Translations under genes and position numbers: made by a program
Part shown: in pieces, positions 24,800 through 36,469 of the stretch
Position numbering within the stretch: the stretch's first letter is position 1
Layout: each line of letters opens with the position of its first letter
Source of the DNA: Vitis vinifera
Lineage: Eukaryota > Streptophyta > Magnoliopsida > Vitales > Vitaceae
Length of the DNA stretch: 64,000 nucleotides
Direction of reading: 5' to 3'
Assembly (NCBI RefSeq): GCF_030704535.1
Contig: NC_081817.1
Coordinates: 26,971,001-27,035,000, forward strand
The notes under the pieces: model-generated
Told to the model about the DNA's origin: nothing
Database searches by the model: none
Seen by the model: the letters and a program-made list of their open reading frames with translations, nothing else

Positions 24800-25545
24800 T
24801 GTCCTGCTACGACCAGTGCCAGGTATTGGTGTTTGTAATTTTGTGTTGGTGTGGTCAATGTTCTGAAATTCCAAGTTGAATTGTATAAATACAAATTAAG
24901 AATGGATGCTAGCATTGCGGAAGTGGCCCTAATGCTAGTGTTGGAGCCTTGGAGGTGATGTTAGCAATTAAGAGTAGTGTGATGATATTGTTTTTAATAT
25001 CCGAGGATTAATATAAATACCTTTTCTTGTAACCCTAATTTTAGAGTAGTGAAAATCTTTAACCCTATTCCCGTGGACGTAGACATTTTGTCGAATCACG
25101 TTAAATCTATATATTTTTCTTTTATTTTTAAAAATTTCTTCACTAGAAATTGCTACAAGAATTACAACAATTGGTATCAGAGCACCAGGTTTCGATGTGT
25201 AGGATTTCTTCTGTGAAGTTTGACATAGTAAAGCTCGATGGATCTAGGAATTTCGATCTATGACTTAGGAGGGGTAAGGATTTGCTAGTATAGCAAGATG
25301 TGATAAAGACATTATGTAGAAAGCAACTAAAAGAAATGAATGACATAGATTAAAAGGATTTGGAAGCGAAGATTGTGGTAACTATTAGGTTTGACTAATA
25401 ATGTGACGTACCATGTCATGGATGAGGAATCACCGCAACAATGTGGTAGAACATGATTAACTAGCTCTTTTTGGATAAGGATTTGGTTTTAGAATATAGA
25501 GATTTTTTTTGGCAAGATCACAACAATATGGAATTGTAGGTGTAT
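24800..25545 (+). mobile_element. Decayed Copia retrotransposon 5' end
   Basis: A primer-binding site TGGTATCAGAGC complementary to initiator tRNA-Met is at 25172-25183, just after a likely LTR end (...ttacaaca, 25169). Downstream, about 25210-25540 reads with many stops as Copia gag (FDIVKLDGSRNFDL, then AKIVVTIRF, then YHVMDEES in shifted frames). The 5' limit of the LTR is unclear; no pol is left. Confidence 0.65.
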
Positions 25546-26140
25546 GTGACCATCATGCCACATGTTGGAATATTTATAAAGTAAAACCCTAGAGTTTTTT
25601 TTTTATGGGAGAATTGTGTTTTAGGCTCAACTGGGCCCAAAAATTAACATTTGGTCCTCCAACCATCCATATTTAAGCCCAAGATCCAAACAAAGTATGA
25701 AAATTAAGATGAAGGATATTGTCTTTCATTAATTCCTAAAATACCCTTATCCCTTATATGCCTACAAGTGAGTGTGAATTTTAATTTTTTTTGTGTTTGT
25801 TTTCCTTTTCTATTCCCTATTAAATATTACTCATTTCTAACTTTTTTTTTTCCTTTTTATTTTGAATATATATTTCTATTTTATGTCAAATAAAAAGCAA
25901 TAATATTTTTTTATTTTTCATTTTTAAAGATATTAAATTTTTTTGCTCTTATTAAAAGCAATGATAAAAATTTTGGGATTTTTCATCCAAATATTTTTTT
26001 ATCTTTTTGTATTTATCTTTTAGTTTAATTTTCATTTTTTATTTTAAATTTATATACCCTTTCATCTATATTTTTCTCTTATTTTTAATTATTTTTTATA
26101 TTTTCTACATTAACCATATTTTAAAAAAATTTAAAAACTA

Positions 26141-26689
26141 TCACTTCACTTTATTATATATAAAGCCATGGGTCTTAATATGCAAGACAACGGAATCTAA
26201 GATGTCTGCATCTCTTATTCTAACTGTGAAGTTAGGATAGCATTGGAAATAGACTGGGTCATCATTCAGTCCAGCTTGGACTGCGCCTATAATAGAATCT
26301 CGATATTCGAGATGCCTATTATCCCTTAAACACATGACAATAGAGGTGTTTAAACCTAATCTTGTCAAAGGCTTAGCTACTACTTGAATCATACCAAAGT
26401 GTATGAAATTATAGCCATCTCTCTTATGCTTATCAATGGATCTGTTATCTAAAAGTCTTATGACTTGGTCGTCTTGTTCTAAGTTGACTGACATTTTAGA
26501 GGTCTTAATGGTATAATCTGTGAAGAACTTAAAGGTTCCTTTCTTATAAATTTCTTGATTAGACACCTTGGGTAACTTCCAATCATCTAAATCATTTTGG
26601 ATCTTAGGATAATTGATCTGTTCACTGTTTACAACAGTATCTTGAGAATCACTGGATCTCCTAGACATGGTTCTGAAAATTGAACTCAT
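26141..26689 (-). pseudogene. Endogenous caulimovirid movement-protein region
   Basis: A 182-codon frame read leftward carries features of the caulimovirid 30K-type movement protein: HFGMIQVVAKPL, then RLGLNTSIVMCLRDNRHLEY, then GAVQAGLNDDPVYFQCYPNF and an RDADILDS segment. In exogenous relatives this protein modifies plasmodesmata for cell-to-cell spread. Homology stops at about HIKTHGF; the last residues come from flanking AT-rich DNA, so this is only the N-terminal part of the viral polyprotein. It is an old, truncated insertion. The genus is uncertain; florendovirus-like is my best guess. Confidence 0.75.
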
Positions 26690-26888
26690 TTTAGGGTTTT
26701 TGATCTAGAGCCTAATAGCAGATTGACAGACCTTATGAGACGTCACCCCAACCCTCTTACAGCCTAACAAACGCCTATCCACGGCTAACAACGGCTCAAC
26801 CGGCAGGGCTCGCGCTCCCAGGCACACTGCTACCTATCCTAGGATAGGCCAAGAACACCCAAAACAAGACCCAACTTCCCTCCCACAT

Positions 26889-26901
26889 GGCTCTGATACC
26901 A
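26889..26901 (-). promoter_or_regulatory. Caulimovirid tRNA-Met primer-binding site
   Basis: Read on the minus strand it is tggtatcagagcc, complementary to the 3' end of initiator tRNA-Met, which primes minus-strand synthesis in caulimovirids. It lies between the putative promoter (27200-27540) and the movement-protein frame, the expected order in such genomes. Confidence 0.75.
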
Positions 26902-27199
26902 TAGACACCCAGGACAAGGTCATATGCAATGAAAACATAAATTATGCCATGATTCAAAACAAAGAAGAGGGTTAGAAAATACAAAAGATATCCAACAAAG
27001 AAATTTAAAGAGAAGGAACCAAAAAACTTGTTAGTTCATAATAAGCTTAAAACCGACCATGTAGGCGGTATAAAATGAAAACATAAAATTAAAAACAAAG
27101 CTTAATTAAAACCGACCATGTAGGCGGTACAAGAACATAAAATGAAAAACAAAACTTAAAAAACCATCCATATAGGAGGTAATCAAAACATACTTATAT

Positions 27200-27540
27200 T
27201 ATACATAAGGAGAAATATCTAACAATGGACAGGGGTAGGAAAGCTTGAAGAAAGCTTGAAAGCTTGAAGGGCTTACATGATGAGAGAGAAAGAAGAGAGA
27301 AGGGAGAGCATAAGCTTAGGAGAGAAAATTTAAGTGTTCTTACAAATGAGGACCTTGCCTCCTTAAATAGGCAAAAAGGAATCTTGAATAGTAACCATGA
27401 ACAGTAGACCCGTGCTTGAATAGTGAATAGTGAATAATAAGATTCACTTTTATACCGAAAAACCCTCTTTCGGCTGAGAAGACTTCTGGCAAGTTGCTTT
27501 ATACTGTGTAGACACATGCTTGCTCCTTTTGGAACAGAAA
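27200..27540 (-). promoter_or_regulatory. Putative caulimovirid promoter and leader
   Basis: On the minus strand this non-coding region contains a TATA-like ctatttaagg (about 27362-27370) followed by a C/T-rich leader. It separates the end of the unknown viral frame (27588) from the primer-binding site, the position of the pregenomic-RNA promoter in caulimovirids. Whether it is active is unknown. Confidence 0.5.
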
Positions 27541-27587
27541 CTGCAAAGCTTGTAAAATACTCTTGATGGAAGACAAAAGGCTGATGA

Positions 27588-28730
27588 TTACTTAGATCTT
27601 CTTATTGGAGGAAGGATTCCTTCACAGTCATCACCATTGTCTGGAAGGTAGCTTGTTGAATCATCAGATTCTGCATAAGAATTTTCTTGGGAGAAACTTG
27701 AGCTTCCCTCTTCAAGGATTTTCTGGAAATCTTGAGGGGTCTTGGCTGCTGCGAGCATGGCTTGTAACTGTTGCTTTTTAAGGAGGAACTGAGACATATC
27801 ATCACTGGCTGAGACTTGTGTGGGGTTCTGGAGGAAATACTGCTTAACTATATCAATAGATGCATCATTTTTTAAGGCATCCCACCATTTAGTTTTAAAG
27901 GTCCTTCCCAGAGATGGAAAGGCTGCTGATTCATCTATAATGATTATATAGTCCCACTGGACTATCCAAGCAAGGCCAAATTTGCTGAAGAAGAATAGTG
28001 AAGGGGGAAAAGCTGAAAGTTTCCTAGGGATATCAAAAGAACTTCTGAATAGCTCAAAGCCATCCAGGATGGGCTTAGGAAGAATCTTAATAGTCGAACC
28101 ATAATAATTCCACCAACTGTAGAACCAAAATGGGAAAGAGGAAAGCTGATTCTTAGATGGAAAATAGAATATCCATGAATAATGGAAGTCCCTATTCTGG
28201 ATCAGAAAAACATTAAACCATGCTCTCTGATAATCCCAATAATTAAAAAACCTTGGCTTTGATGGTTCAGAAAATTCCCTTGAAAGATTAGGATTTCCTC
28301 CCCATTGCTTGACAGTAAGAATTTTATAGATATGGCAGGTGGAGAATGCCAAACCCATATTGCTGAATTTGTCTGCATTATGCTTAATTTTAACAGAACC
28401 AGTTTCTGTAAGGACTGCTTCATAAAATTCTCTTGTTTTTAAAATATCACCAGAGAGATAATGAAAATTTTCTTGAAAAGCTTTTGCAGCAATTTCTCTG
28501 GGGTTTTCAGAGAAAAATTCTCTTTCAATAACCAAAAGAGGTTGATTTAAATCATTTTGCCAATATCTTGATTTTGTTGAAAGAGGTGTGGGGTTGGTAG
28601 CCACCACAATTTGCTTGTTTGAAAAAGAGGAGCTTGATGCTAATTCCTTTTGAGAGGGATTAGCCTTAATGACTTGCTTGAAGGTCTGAGACCCTGAAAT
28701 GGTTGGATACTGAGTGGCCTTGACTGGATT
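27588..28730 (-). pseudogene. Endogenous caulimovirid, second frame of unknown function
   Basis: A long frame runs leftward; sequence homologous to the plus-strand copy begins near 28730 and the frame ends with a TAG-type stop at 27588 (PPIRRSK). It includes SKSRYWQNDLNQPLLVIERE-like text (written here only as a landmark) and an aromatic-rich middle. I do not recognise a domain. Its place before the promoter and primer site fits the last frame of a caulimovirid genome. The start is lost at the inversion junction near 28731. Confidence 0.55.
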
Positions 28731-29934
28731 GCTTTGATTGATTCAAGAGCAGCTAAAAATTGTCTTCAAGAAGGTCTTGTACCTATTCCTTTATGCGAAG
28801 AGACTAGTCAGTCTCTATTTGGAGCCAATGGCAAAAGACTTGCCATTAAGTATAAATTAACAGATGTTCATATCCGTAACCATGACATCTGTATTAAGCA
28901 AACATTTATCCTTGTTAAGGATCTTAAGGAAAAAGCCCTTCTAGGAATACCCTTCTTAAGCTCTATTTATCCCTTATGGGTAGATAACCAAGGTATAAGA
29001 ACAAAGCTTTTTGATAAGGAAATTCTTTTTGAATTTGCTAATCCTGTTGAAAACGTCACTCTTTGTGATCAAGAAATTAATCTTGTTAGAATAGATGATC
29101 CACCTAAGATATTAGGTACCCAATTCATTCATAATCTCATTATAAATGATATTTTAAGCATTCCTTTATGCATTTCAAAATTTCAAACTGATATTTTGAA
29201 CCAAGGAATTTTAAAAGTTGTTTTCACATCTGAGAAAACAATTAAGTATATAGTTTTTAAGTATAATTTAATTGATTGGATTATTTTAAACCCTAATTTT
29301 CAAATCAAGTTTATTAAAGGAGAAAGTTTCATTCCTAATCACTCAACTCATGAAATTTGCAGGGTTCACGAGACCATGGCCCCTAAAAAGAATACCCAAG
29401 CTCCTAGCCAGAAAACCCAACCCAGTCAAGCTCCTTCTCCCCATAAAATGCTATGGAGCCAACAAGTTGAAGAAGAAGAAGCAAGGCTTCATTCTTCTAA
29501 ACCTATGCTTAACAAGATGATGACCTTGTACTATGATCATTCCGATCCAGCTAATCCAGTCAAGGTCACTCAGTATCCAGCCATTTCAGGGTCTCAGACC
29601 TTCAAGCAAGTCATTAAGGTTAATCCCTCTCAAAAGGAATTAGCATCAAGCTCCTCTTTTTCAAACAAGCAAATTGTGGTGGCTGCCAACCCCACACCTC
29701 TTTCAACAAAATCAAGATATTGGCAAAATGATTTAAATCAACCTCTTTTGGTTATTGAAAGAGAATTTTTCTCTGAAAACCCCAGAGAAATTGTTGCAAA
29801 AGCTTTTCAAGAAAATTTTCATTATCCCTCTGGTGATATTTTAAAAACAAGAGAATTTTATGAAGCAGTCCTTATAGAAACTGGTTCTGTTAAAATTAAG
29901 CATAATGCAGACAAATTCAGCAATATGGGTTTGG
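28349..29934. repeat. Inverted viral repeat, two 382-bp arms
   Basis: 28349-28730 and 29553-29934 are near-identical reverse complements with about 820 bp between them. They are the same segment of the viral second frame joined head to head, a rearrangement often seen in endogenous pararetroviruses. Confidence 0.85.
28731..29934 (+). pseudogene. Endogenous caulimovirid fragment, protease region joined to second frame
   Basis: In the opposite orientation to the neighbouring viral fragment, the first ~90 residues resemble a caulimovirid aspartic protease (DSRAAKNCLQEGLVP, then GANGKRLAIKYKL, then LLGIPFLSSIYPLW). The usual catalytic DTG/DSG reads DSR. About 120 unrecognised residues follow, then at 29376 a Met (MAPKKNTQ) opening a frame that continues into the same sequence as the minus-strand frame. 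I see no YxDD reverse-transcriptase motif, so the polymerase region is missing. Homology ends at 29934. Confidence 0.6.
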
Positions 29935-31761
29935 AGAATATATATATATATCTTTTTAGCTTTTTAATTTTTAATGTTTTTATTTTAAAAATTTTAAAAA
30001 GATAAATTTGTTGAAAAAAAATAACTAAGATATGAAGTTCTAATATTATATTAATAATTTTTCTTATCTAGATAGACTAATGCAAAGTATTTTGACCTAC
30101 AACAAGAAAATTATCAATACAATTTTTTAGTTAAACTTTAAAAATTAAGTTTCAAATAAAATATATTATATAAAATTTTATCTAAAAATTATTGAAAGCG
30201 GTATTTAATTTTTTTATTTATTGACTTTTAAACTTATCTAATTTTTTACTTGAAAGACAATAGAACATGTTTACAAAAAAAAAAAAAAAAAGTTTTTCAT
30301 TTTTTAAATAAATGAGTATAAATATATTAAAAGAATTAAAGATAATCTTAGTAAAAATTTTGATAAATATGATTATAATTTTAAATATAGATTAATTTGG
30401 ATAAAATTTCACAAAAAAAATAGTGAAAAGAAAGAACATTGCTAAAACTATAAAAACAAAATATACAATTACAAAATTTTGATGATGAAATTTAAAAATA
30501 AAATTCGAAACAATTCTTGAGTGAGAGAATTTGAGTGGGGGGAAAATCTGAGTGGAAAAAAATAGGAAAGTTTTTCAAAATCACTTGAAATCCTTAACAA
30601 AAAGTAGTCGTGTACACTCTTGTACAATTAGTAAATTTGTCTTATACAGTTAGTATAATACCCTTGTACAATAACTCAAATAACTCAAAATTTTATTTCT
30701 TATGTGTTAATTTTTATAGGGAATGTCTTAATGAAATAGTTTGATAAAAAAAAAAAAAAAAAAAACTATCAATAATCGTCTTAATATCAAATTCAAGCTG
30801 TTTAAAAATCGTACAAAACCTATCAGGAGCTTTGTACACCCTTGTACACTTAGCACATTTCCCTTGTACAATTAGTGTAATACCCTTGTACAATGACACA
30901 AATTTCATATTTTTCATAACTTAAACTTATTTTCAAAAAGAGACAATATAGAAAACAAAAATAAATAAAAATAAAAACTAGAAAAATATTTTAAAACCAA
31001 ACTCAAATATAATCTATATAATTTTTAGTTACTTGTTTTCATCTAAAACAAGTAAATATAACTTTCAACCCTTTTATATATATATATATAAAAAAAAAAT
31101 CAATCTCTACTATGTATTGATATAATTCACTTCTAAAATTAGGTCATATGAAAATATTTTAATTGAGTACTTAAAATAAAAACTCTCAATTCATCCCCTT
31201 TCTTTATTTTTCTTTTTCTTATTTTAGTAATTTTCAATTAATTCAAATCATAAAAAAAAAAATCCTTAATAAACAAATTTATAGCATTTCATATAACTTA
31301 TTACTATAAGTCATTTCAAAAAGTTATTAAAATAAGAAAGGAAGAAGATTAAAAAAAAATTGAACTTTTTATTTTATAATAGTAAAAAAAAACTTTAAAA
31401 TACTTTTTAGTATAAAAAAAATTAAAATAGTGAATATCTTTATTTTAAATGGTATTTTAATCATTAAATTATTTACTTCTAAAATGTAAACGATAAAAAT
31501 AAATGTAAAAGACAATTTTTATTTATTTAAATTAATATTTTTTTAGAAAGTATTTTCCAAAATAGTATTTGAATCATTAATATAATTTTTGTTTATTTAT
31601 AATTTAAAAATAAAAAATAATGTAATTTTTCAATTATTTATAAAAGAGTTTTAAAAAAATGAAAAATTCAAAAATGGTTAAATAAGAAAGAAGAGTGACA
31701 AATAGTAGACTAAAGACAAAAATGAGTCAAGTGGGTATTTTTGTCAATTACTATCTCATAT
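29935..31761. other. AT-rich internal part of the inverted-repeat element
   Basis: No gene is supported. Two related segments with 'cccttgtacaat' and 'tagtgtaata'-like text lie at about 30596-30675 and 30820-30900, a small diverged duplication. Poly-A tracts occur at 30270-30290 and 30747-30765. Confidence 0.5.
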
Positions 31762-31997
31762 CATTGGGCTTAAATATGGGTGATTTGAGGATCAAATGTT
31801 AATTTTTGGGCCCATCCGCACCCAAAACACAATTTTCTTTTTTTTCTTTTTTTTTTATTTGGTAAAAGAAAAGATTTTTTTTTCACTTTCTTCATTGATA
31901 AAAAGACCAGCCACCTAAATTGACTTGTTTTTGGCCTTTTCTTCCCTCAATTATGGCCGACAAGATCGGTGTTGATTTCAAGGTCACTAATAAAATT

Positions 31998-32851
31998 GAG
32001 TTTAAGACCAAAATAATATATTTGTAAAAAAAATGATAAGAATAGTATCCATTTGAAAATATTTGTCAAAATAGTCTTCTTTATCTACGTAAGCATCCAC
32101 ATGGATTTTAAGTGTAAAAAACCACCGTTGGTGACTGTGGTTTTAGAACTTACAAAAATTTCCTTAAAACCACAGTTACTAACTGCGGTTTTAAAAGAAA
32201 TTTCCTTAAAACCACAGTTACAAACAATGGTTTTACAATTTCCCTTAAAACCACAGTTACTAACTGTGATTTTACAATTATTTTTAATTCGTCCCCATTT
32301 TAATGGTGTTATAATTTTAATATTATTTTTAAAATATTTTTTTTTATCAAAACAACCATAAAACCACAATTACTAACTGTGGTTTTACTAATGGTGTTAT
32401 AATTCAAATTAGTGATGTTATGTTATTCACATGTTTCCTTGATAATTTAAACAAATAAAACTGAAATGCATCCTAAAGTCTAAATGAAAGAAATTCTAAC
32501 TAAATAAATTATTACAACCATTACCTATTTTTCTTTCATATAATTAAAAAATTATACATTTTAACCAAGACATAAGTTCAAATCATACTTAATAATAAAT
32601 AACCTAAAATCATAATCATTGGCATTAATTTTCATATGAAAATATAAAATTTTAAAATAATATAAACAATTTCTTTAGTTATTTTAAAATTTAAAAATAA
32701 TATGAATAAATAATTTTCTTTAGTTCATATGTGAAAATATTTGTAAAACAAATAAATATTTTATTTCCTATAAATATATAAATTTTTTATGGGAATGCAT
32801 GTAGACCAAATTATTTTCTCAAATTTTCAAGGAAAATATGAAAAAATAAAG

Positions 32852-32933
<82 letters not shown>

Positions 32934-33746
32934 TAAAAGAGTCGTAACAAAAAAATTTGTGAAAAGCAAAGTTCTAAAATCCCATACTTTTTTATATATG
33001 AGTTTCCTTAAAAATATTTGTGAAAATTACAACACAATTATAATTTTGATAAAAAAAATATTTTAAAAATAATATTAAAATTACAACACCATTAAAATAG
33101 ATGCGGATTGAAAATAATTGTAAAACCACAGTTACTAACGGTGGTTTTATGGGTATTTTGATAAAAAAATATTTTAAAAATAATATTAAAATTACAACAC
33201 CATTAAAATAGATGCAGATTGAAAATAATTGTAAAACCACAGTTACTAACTGTGGTTTTATGGTTATTTTGATAAAAATTATTTTAAAAATAATATTAAA
33301 ATTACAACACTGTTAGTAAAACCACAGTTAGTAACTGTGGTTTTATGGTTGTTTTGATAAAAAAAATATTTTAAAAATAATATTAAAATTATAACACCAT
33401 TAAAATGGGGACGGATTAAAAATAATTGTAAAACCACAGTTAGTAACTGTGGTTTTAAGGGAAATTGTAAAACCACAGTTTGTAACTGTGGTTTTAAGGA
33501 AACTTCTTTTAAAACCGCAGTTAGTAACTGTGGTTCTAAGAGAAATTGTAAAACCACAGTTTGTAACTATGGTTTTAAAGAAATTTTTGTAAGTTCTAAA
33601 ACCACAGTCACCAACGGTGGTTTTTTACACTTAAAATCCATGTGGATTGCTTACGTGGATAAAGAAGACTACTTTGACAAATATTTTCAAATGGATACTA
33701 TTCTTATCATTTTTTTTTACAAATATATTATTTTGGTCTTAAACTC
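31998..33746. mobile_element. MULE-like non-autonomous element with long TIRs and many palindromes
   Basis: The ends are gagtttaagacc... and ...ggtcttaaactc, inverted repeats extending for about 250-300 bp. They are flanked by a perfect 9-bp direct repeat aataaaatt (31989-31997 and 33747-33755), the target length of Mutator-like elements. The interior holds about nine copies of a palindrome with arms AAAACCACAGTTA around one central base, three ~110-bp tandem units on the right side, and an (AT)n tract at 32855-32931. Open frames (LKPQLLTVVLQ repeats) are repeat artefacts; there is no transposase. Confidence 0.85.
32855..32931. repeat. (AT)n microsatellite
   Basis: A run of AT dinucleotides of about 75 bp inside the MULE-like element. 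Confidence 0.95.
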
Positions 33747-33765
33747 AATAAAATTGGCCTCTCAA

Positions 33766-34010
33766 AGACTAGGTAGGTAACTAACTAACAAAAGAAAAGG
33801 TGCCTTTCATTTCCCATTCCATGCAACAAATAAAAAAAAAGTAGCCAATTAATTTGGGTTGTGTACTTGGGTTTTTATTTATGGCCAACCACTTAAAGAC
33901 TATTTAGAACATAAGATATGGGACTCTAAATCCACTTGCAGAATCATCCAAAAGATTGCTTGAGAAAATCCATTTATGTAGATTGAAGCCCTCTTATTAT
34001 TATAAGGTTT
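33766..34010. repeat. Dispersed intergenic repeat, first copy
   Basis: The segment from 'ctcaaagactaggtaggtaa' through 'gtagccaattaatttggg' and 'tttttatttatggcc' is repeated at about 35827 and 36982. The MULE-like element at 31998 appears to have inserted next to or inside this copy. Noncoding. Confidence 0.65.
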
Positions 34011-35400
34011 GCTCCAAATAAAATGACTCTTCAAGGTAAATAAAAAATAAAAAAAATAAAATAAAAAATCCAAGTATATGGTTTTGGACTAGTAATATTT
34101 GGAGCAAATCTTATAGTAGAGTAATATTCTAACTAGCAAATTGTTCATCTCCATCAAGATAGGGTAATATTGTAAATAAACAAAAGAAAAACGATATCAT
34201 TTACATATAAAATTATGTTATATTCTAACTCAAACCTTAGAGGAAGGGATTAACATTAAAGTAGAATAGGATCTATTTGTCAATTGTCTTTTTTGTTTTC
34301 AAGAATAAAAAGGGAAAAAATATGTTTGATAATTACAAAACATAAAACAATTTTTTTGTTCTTAAAAAAGGAAAGTAAAGTGACTTTTGAAAACATATTT
34401 TAGTTATTTTTAGTTATTTTATAAGGACCGCTTTAAAAAATAATAATTGAAAATAAAACATTACACATAAATTTTATTTTTAAAAATATAAAAAAAGAAT
34501 TTAAAAAAATGTTAATTTTTCAAACAAACTTTTGTTCAAAAAAACATTATAAAATTGTTTTCAAAAACTATTTTTTGAAAACAATTTTCAAATTCATTTT
34601 CAAACAACTAATAAGTTTTTCAATTCATTATATTTTTTTATATAAAATAATAGTAATAATATAAAAAATATGAATATTTTATTTTATCCTAAACCAAATG
34701 TTAATAACTAAAATAAATCATATTAAATCAAGAAGCTAAACTAAACTGACTTCTCAAACATCTCTTTGGTTGTACCTTCCTCAACAGCTACTAAATTAGA
34801 GAAGTCTCAACTTCATTTCAAGGATTTGTTTTCCTTCTCAATGCAAAAGGGATAGACCATTTTTAACCTTTCTTATTAGAATAAGCTATGCTTTTTAACT
34901 GCATAAGACTTGTATCCTTCTAAGATTTTGTCCTTTCAATTTTTTGCTTTCTTCTTTTTACTTCTACTTGTTTACTTTTCTTAACCCATAAAAACAAAAA
35001 ATCGGCGAAATCAATTCAATGGAACAATAACTGATCAATTTTGTTCAATTTTCAACAATTATAAAGATTGATTTAATTGATGAATTTTGAAAATTCATTT
35101 TGTTGGTAGATTTTCAATTATAAAAACTTAACTAAAATGACAATCAAACTTATATATAATTATTCAATATTTGATGTTTTTTTCTTTTTTTTACAAAGCT
35201 TTACCAAAATAAGTTATTATTCTTAGATTATGATTAAATTAATTTTTAAATGCATCAATTACATTTTCGACTAAAATTTTTAAATATAATTTGAATTTCA
35301 AATCCAAATTAATTTCAATTATTCTTAAAATCAAATTAGACTTGAAATCTAAATTAACTTGCATCCAATGTATTAATCATCTAAACTAAACTTTTATCAA
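34011..35400. other. AT-rich intergenic stretch
   Basis: No gene, RNA or clear element end was found. Confidence 0.5.
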
Positions 35401-36436
35401 GTTTGGTTTGGTTTAATTTTTTCATCACTAAAAGGTGGATTTGGTGCGACCATACTCGTTTCTTGAATCACACCTCTTTATGCCTATTCTAAATAAACCT
35501 CTACTAAATCATATTAATAAAATATTTAGTGCTACCCATGTAAAATAGACAAAAAGGGAAACAACCATTTTTTACCATTGTGATTCTCATTTTCTTTACC
35601 AATGTACAAATCAGGTACCTAAAATTCACTTTTGTTCAATTTTTTCTTTCTTTAATTGTATGATTCCCTCTTAATCAATGAAATATTTTTTGTTCGAAAC
35701 CTACAAAAACATGTTTAGACAATTACTATGAGCTTATACTTTCCCTAATCCCATATAGTATATTACATTATTTATGAGTTAGGGCGATAAGATTGACGTA
35801 TACTAATAAAAAAAAATAATAAGTCACCCCTCAAAGATTAGGTAACTAAGGAACAAAAAAAGAGGTGTCTTTCATTGCCTATGTCATGTAACCTATAAAA
35901 TTAGCCAATTGATTTGGCCTATGTATTTATGTTTTTATTTATGGCCGGCCACAATTTAAAACATTAGGTAAGGGAATCAGAATCGGAATCCACTTGAACA
36001 ACAATCCAAAATATTAGGTAAGAAAATCCACCCATTTAGATCATTAAAATACGATCCACTTTCATACAACAATTAACATTTTTCCTATCTTGGTTGCCAC
36101 TTGACAATCATTGGAATGTCATATGGGTGTATTTGGCATATCATAATATTGAGTGGGAATGAAGATAAATCATAATATTATGTGAGAAAACAAAATCAAA
36201 ATCTTCATCAAACTAGATATTGGTTTTTCCGAGAATAAAATTTTCAATATTATTTTATCCCTAATTCCTTTTTTTTTTTTTTTTAGGATTAAGAATCTAT
36301 GCTAGAAAATTCAGTGGAAAAGGGATTAACCTAATTTTAGGAGGTATTTGTAGTTCATTGGATGGTGAAAATGAAAATAAATTTTTCCTAATTTTATTTC
36401 TTTTTGAAAGATTTATAAAAATGACTGATTTTGAAG

Positions 36437-36469
<33 letters not shown>

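Larger units (their letters stand above)
25609..31838. mobile_element. Large terminal-inverted-repeat element (~6.2 kb) holding viral DNA
   Basis: The segment at 25609-25685 ('gaattgtgtttt', then 'gggcccaaaaattaacattt', then 'catatttaagccca') is repeated in reverse complement at about 31762-31838 at roughly 80% identity. Both flanks are T-rich, so a target duplication cannot be read with certainty. The part that is not viral is AT-rich with no recognisable transposase. I infer a non-autonomous DNA transposon of about 2.4 kb enlarged by viral DNA at about 26150-29934. Confidence 0.6.

Noticed and set aside
25172..25183. tRNA-like signal
   Set aside because: Only the 12-base primer-binding complement to tRNA-Met is present; there is no cloverleaf, so it marks a retrotransposon. 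The same holds for 26889-26901.
26007..26240. Hydrophobic 77-codon frame left of the movement-protein region
   Set aside because: It is AT-rich junk peptide overlapping the end of the viral frame on the other strand.
28734..28736. ATG at 28734 as a true start of the protease frame
   Set aside because: It sits at the inversion junction; the protease N-terminus is missing, so this is a chance Met in a truncated frame.
32053..33557. Open frames with LKPQLLTVVLQ repeats on both strands
   Set aside because: They follow from palindromic repeats inside the MULE-like element and appear on both strands alike.
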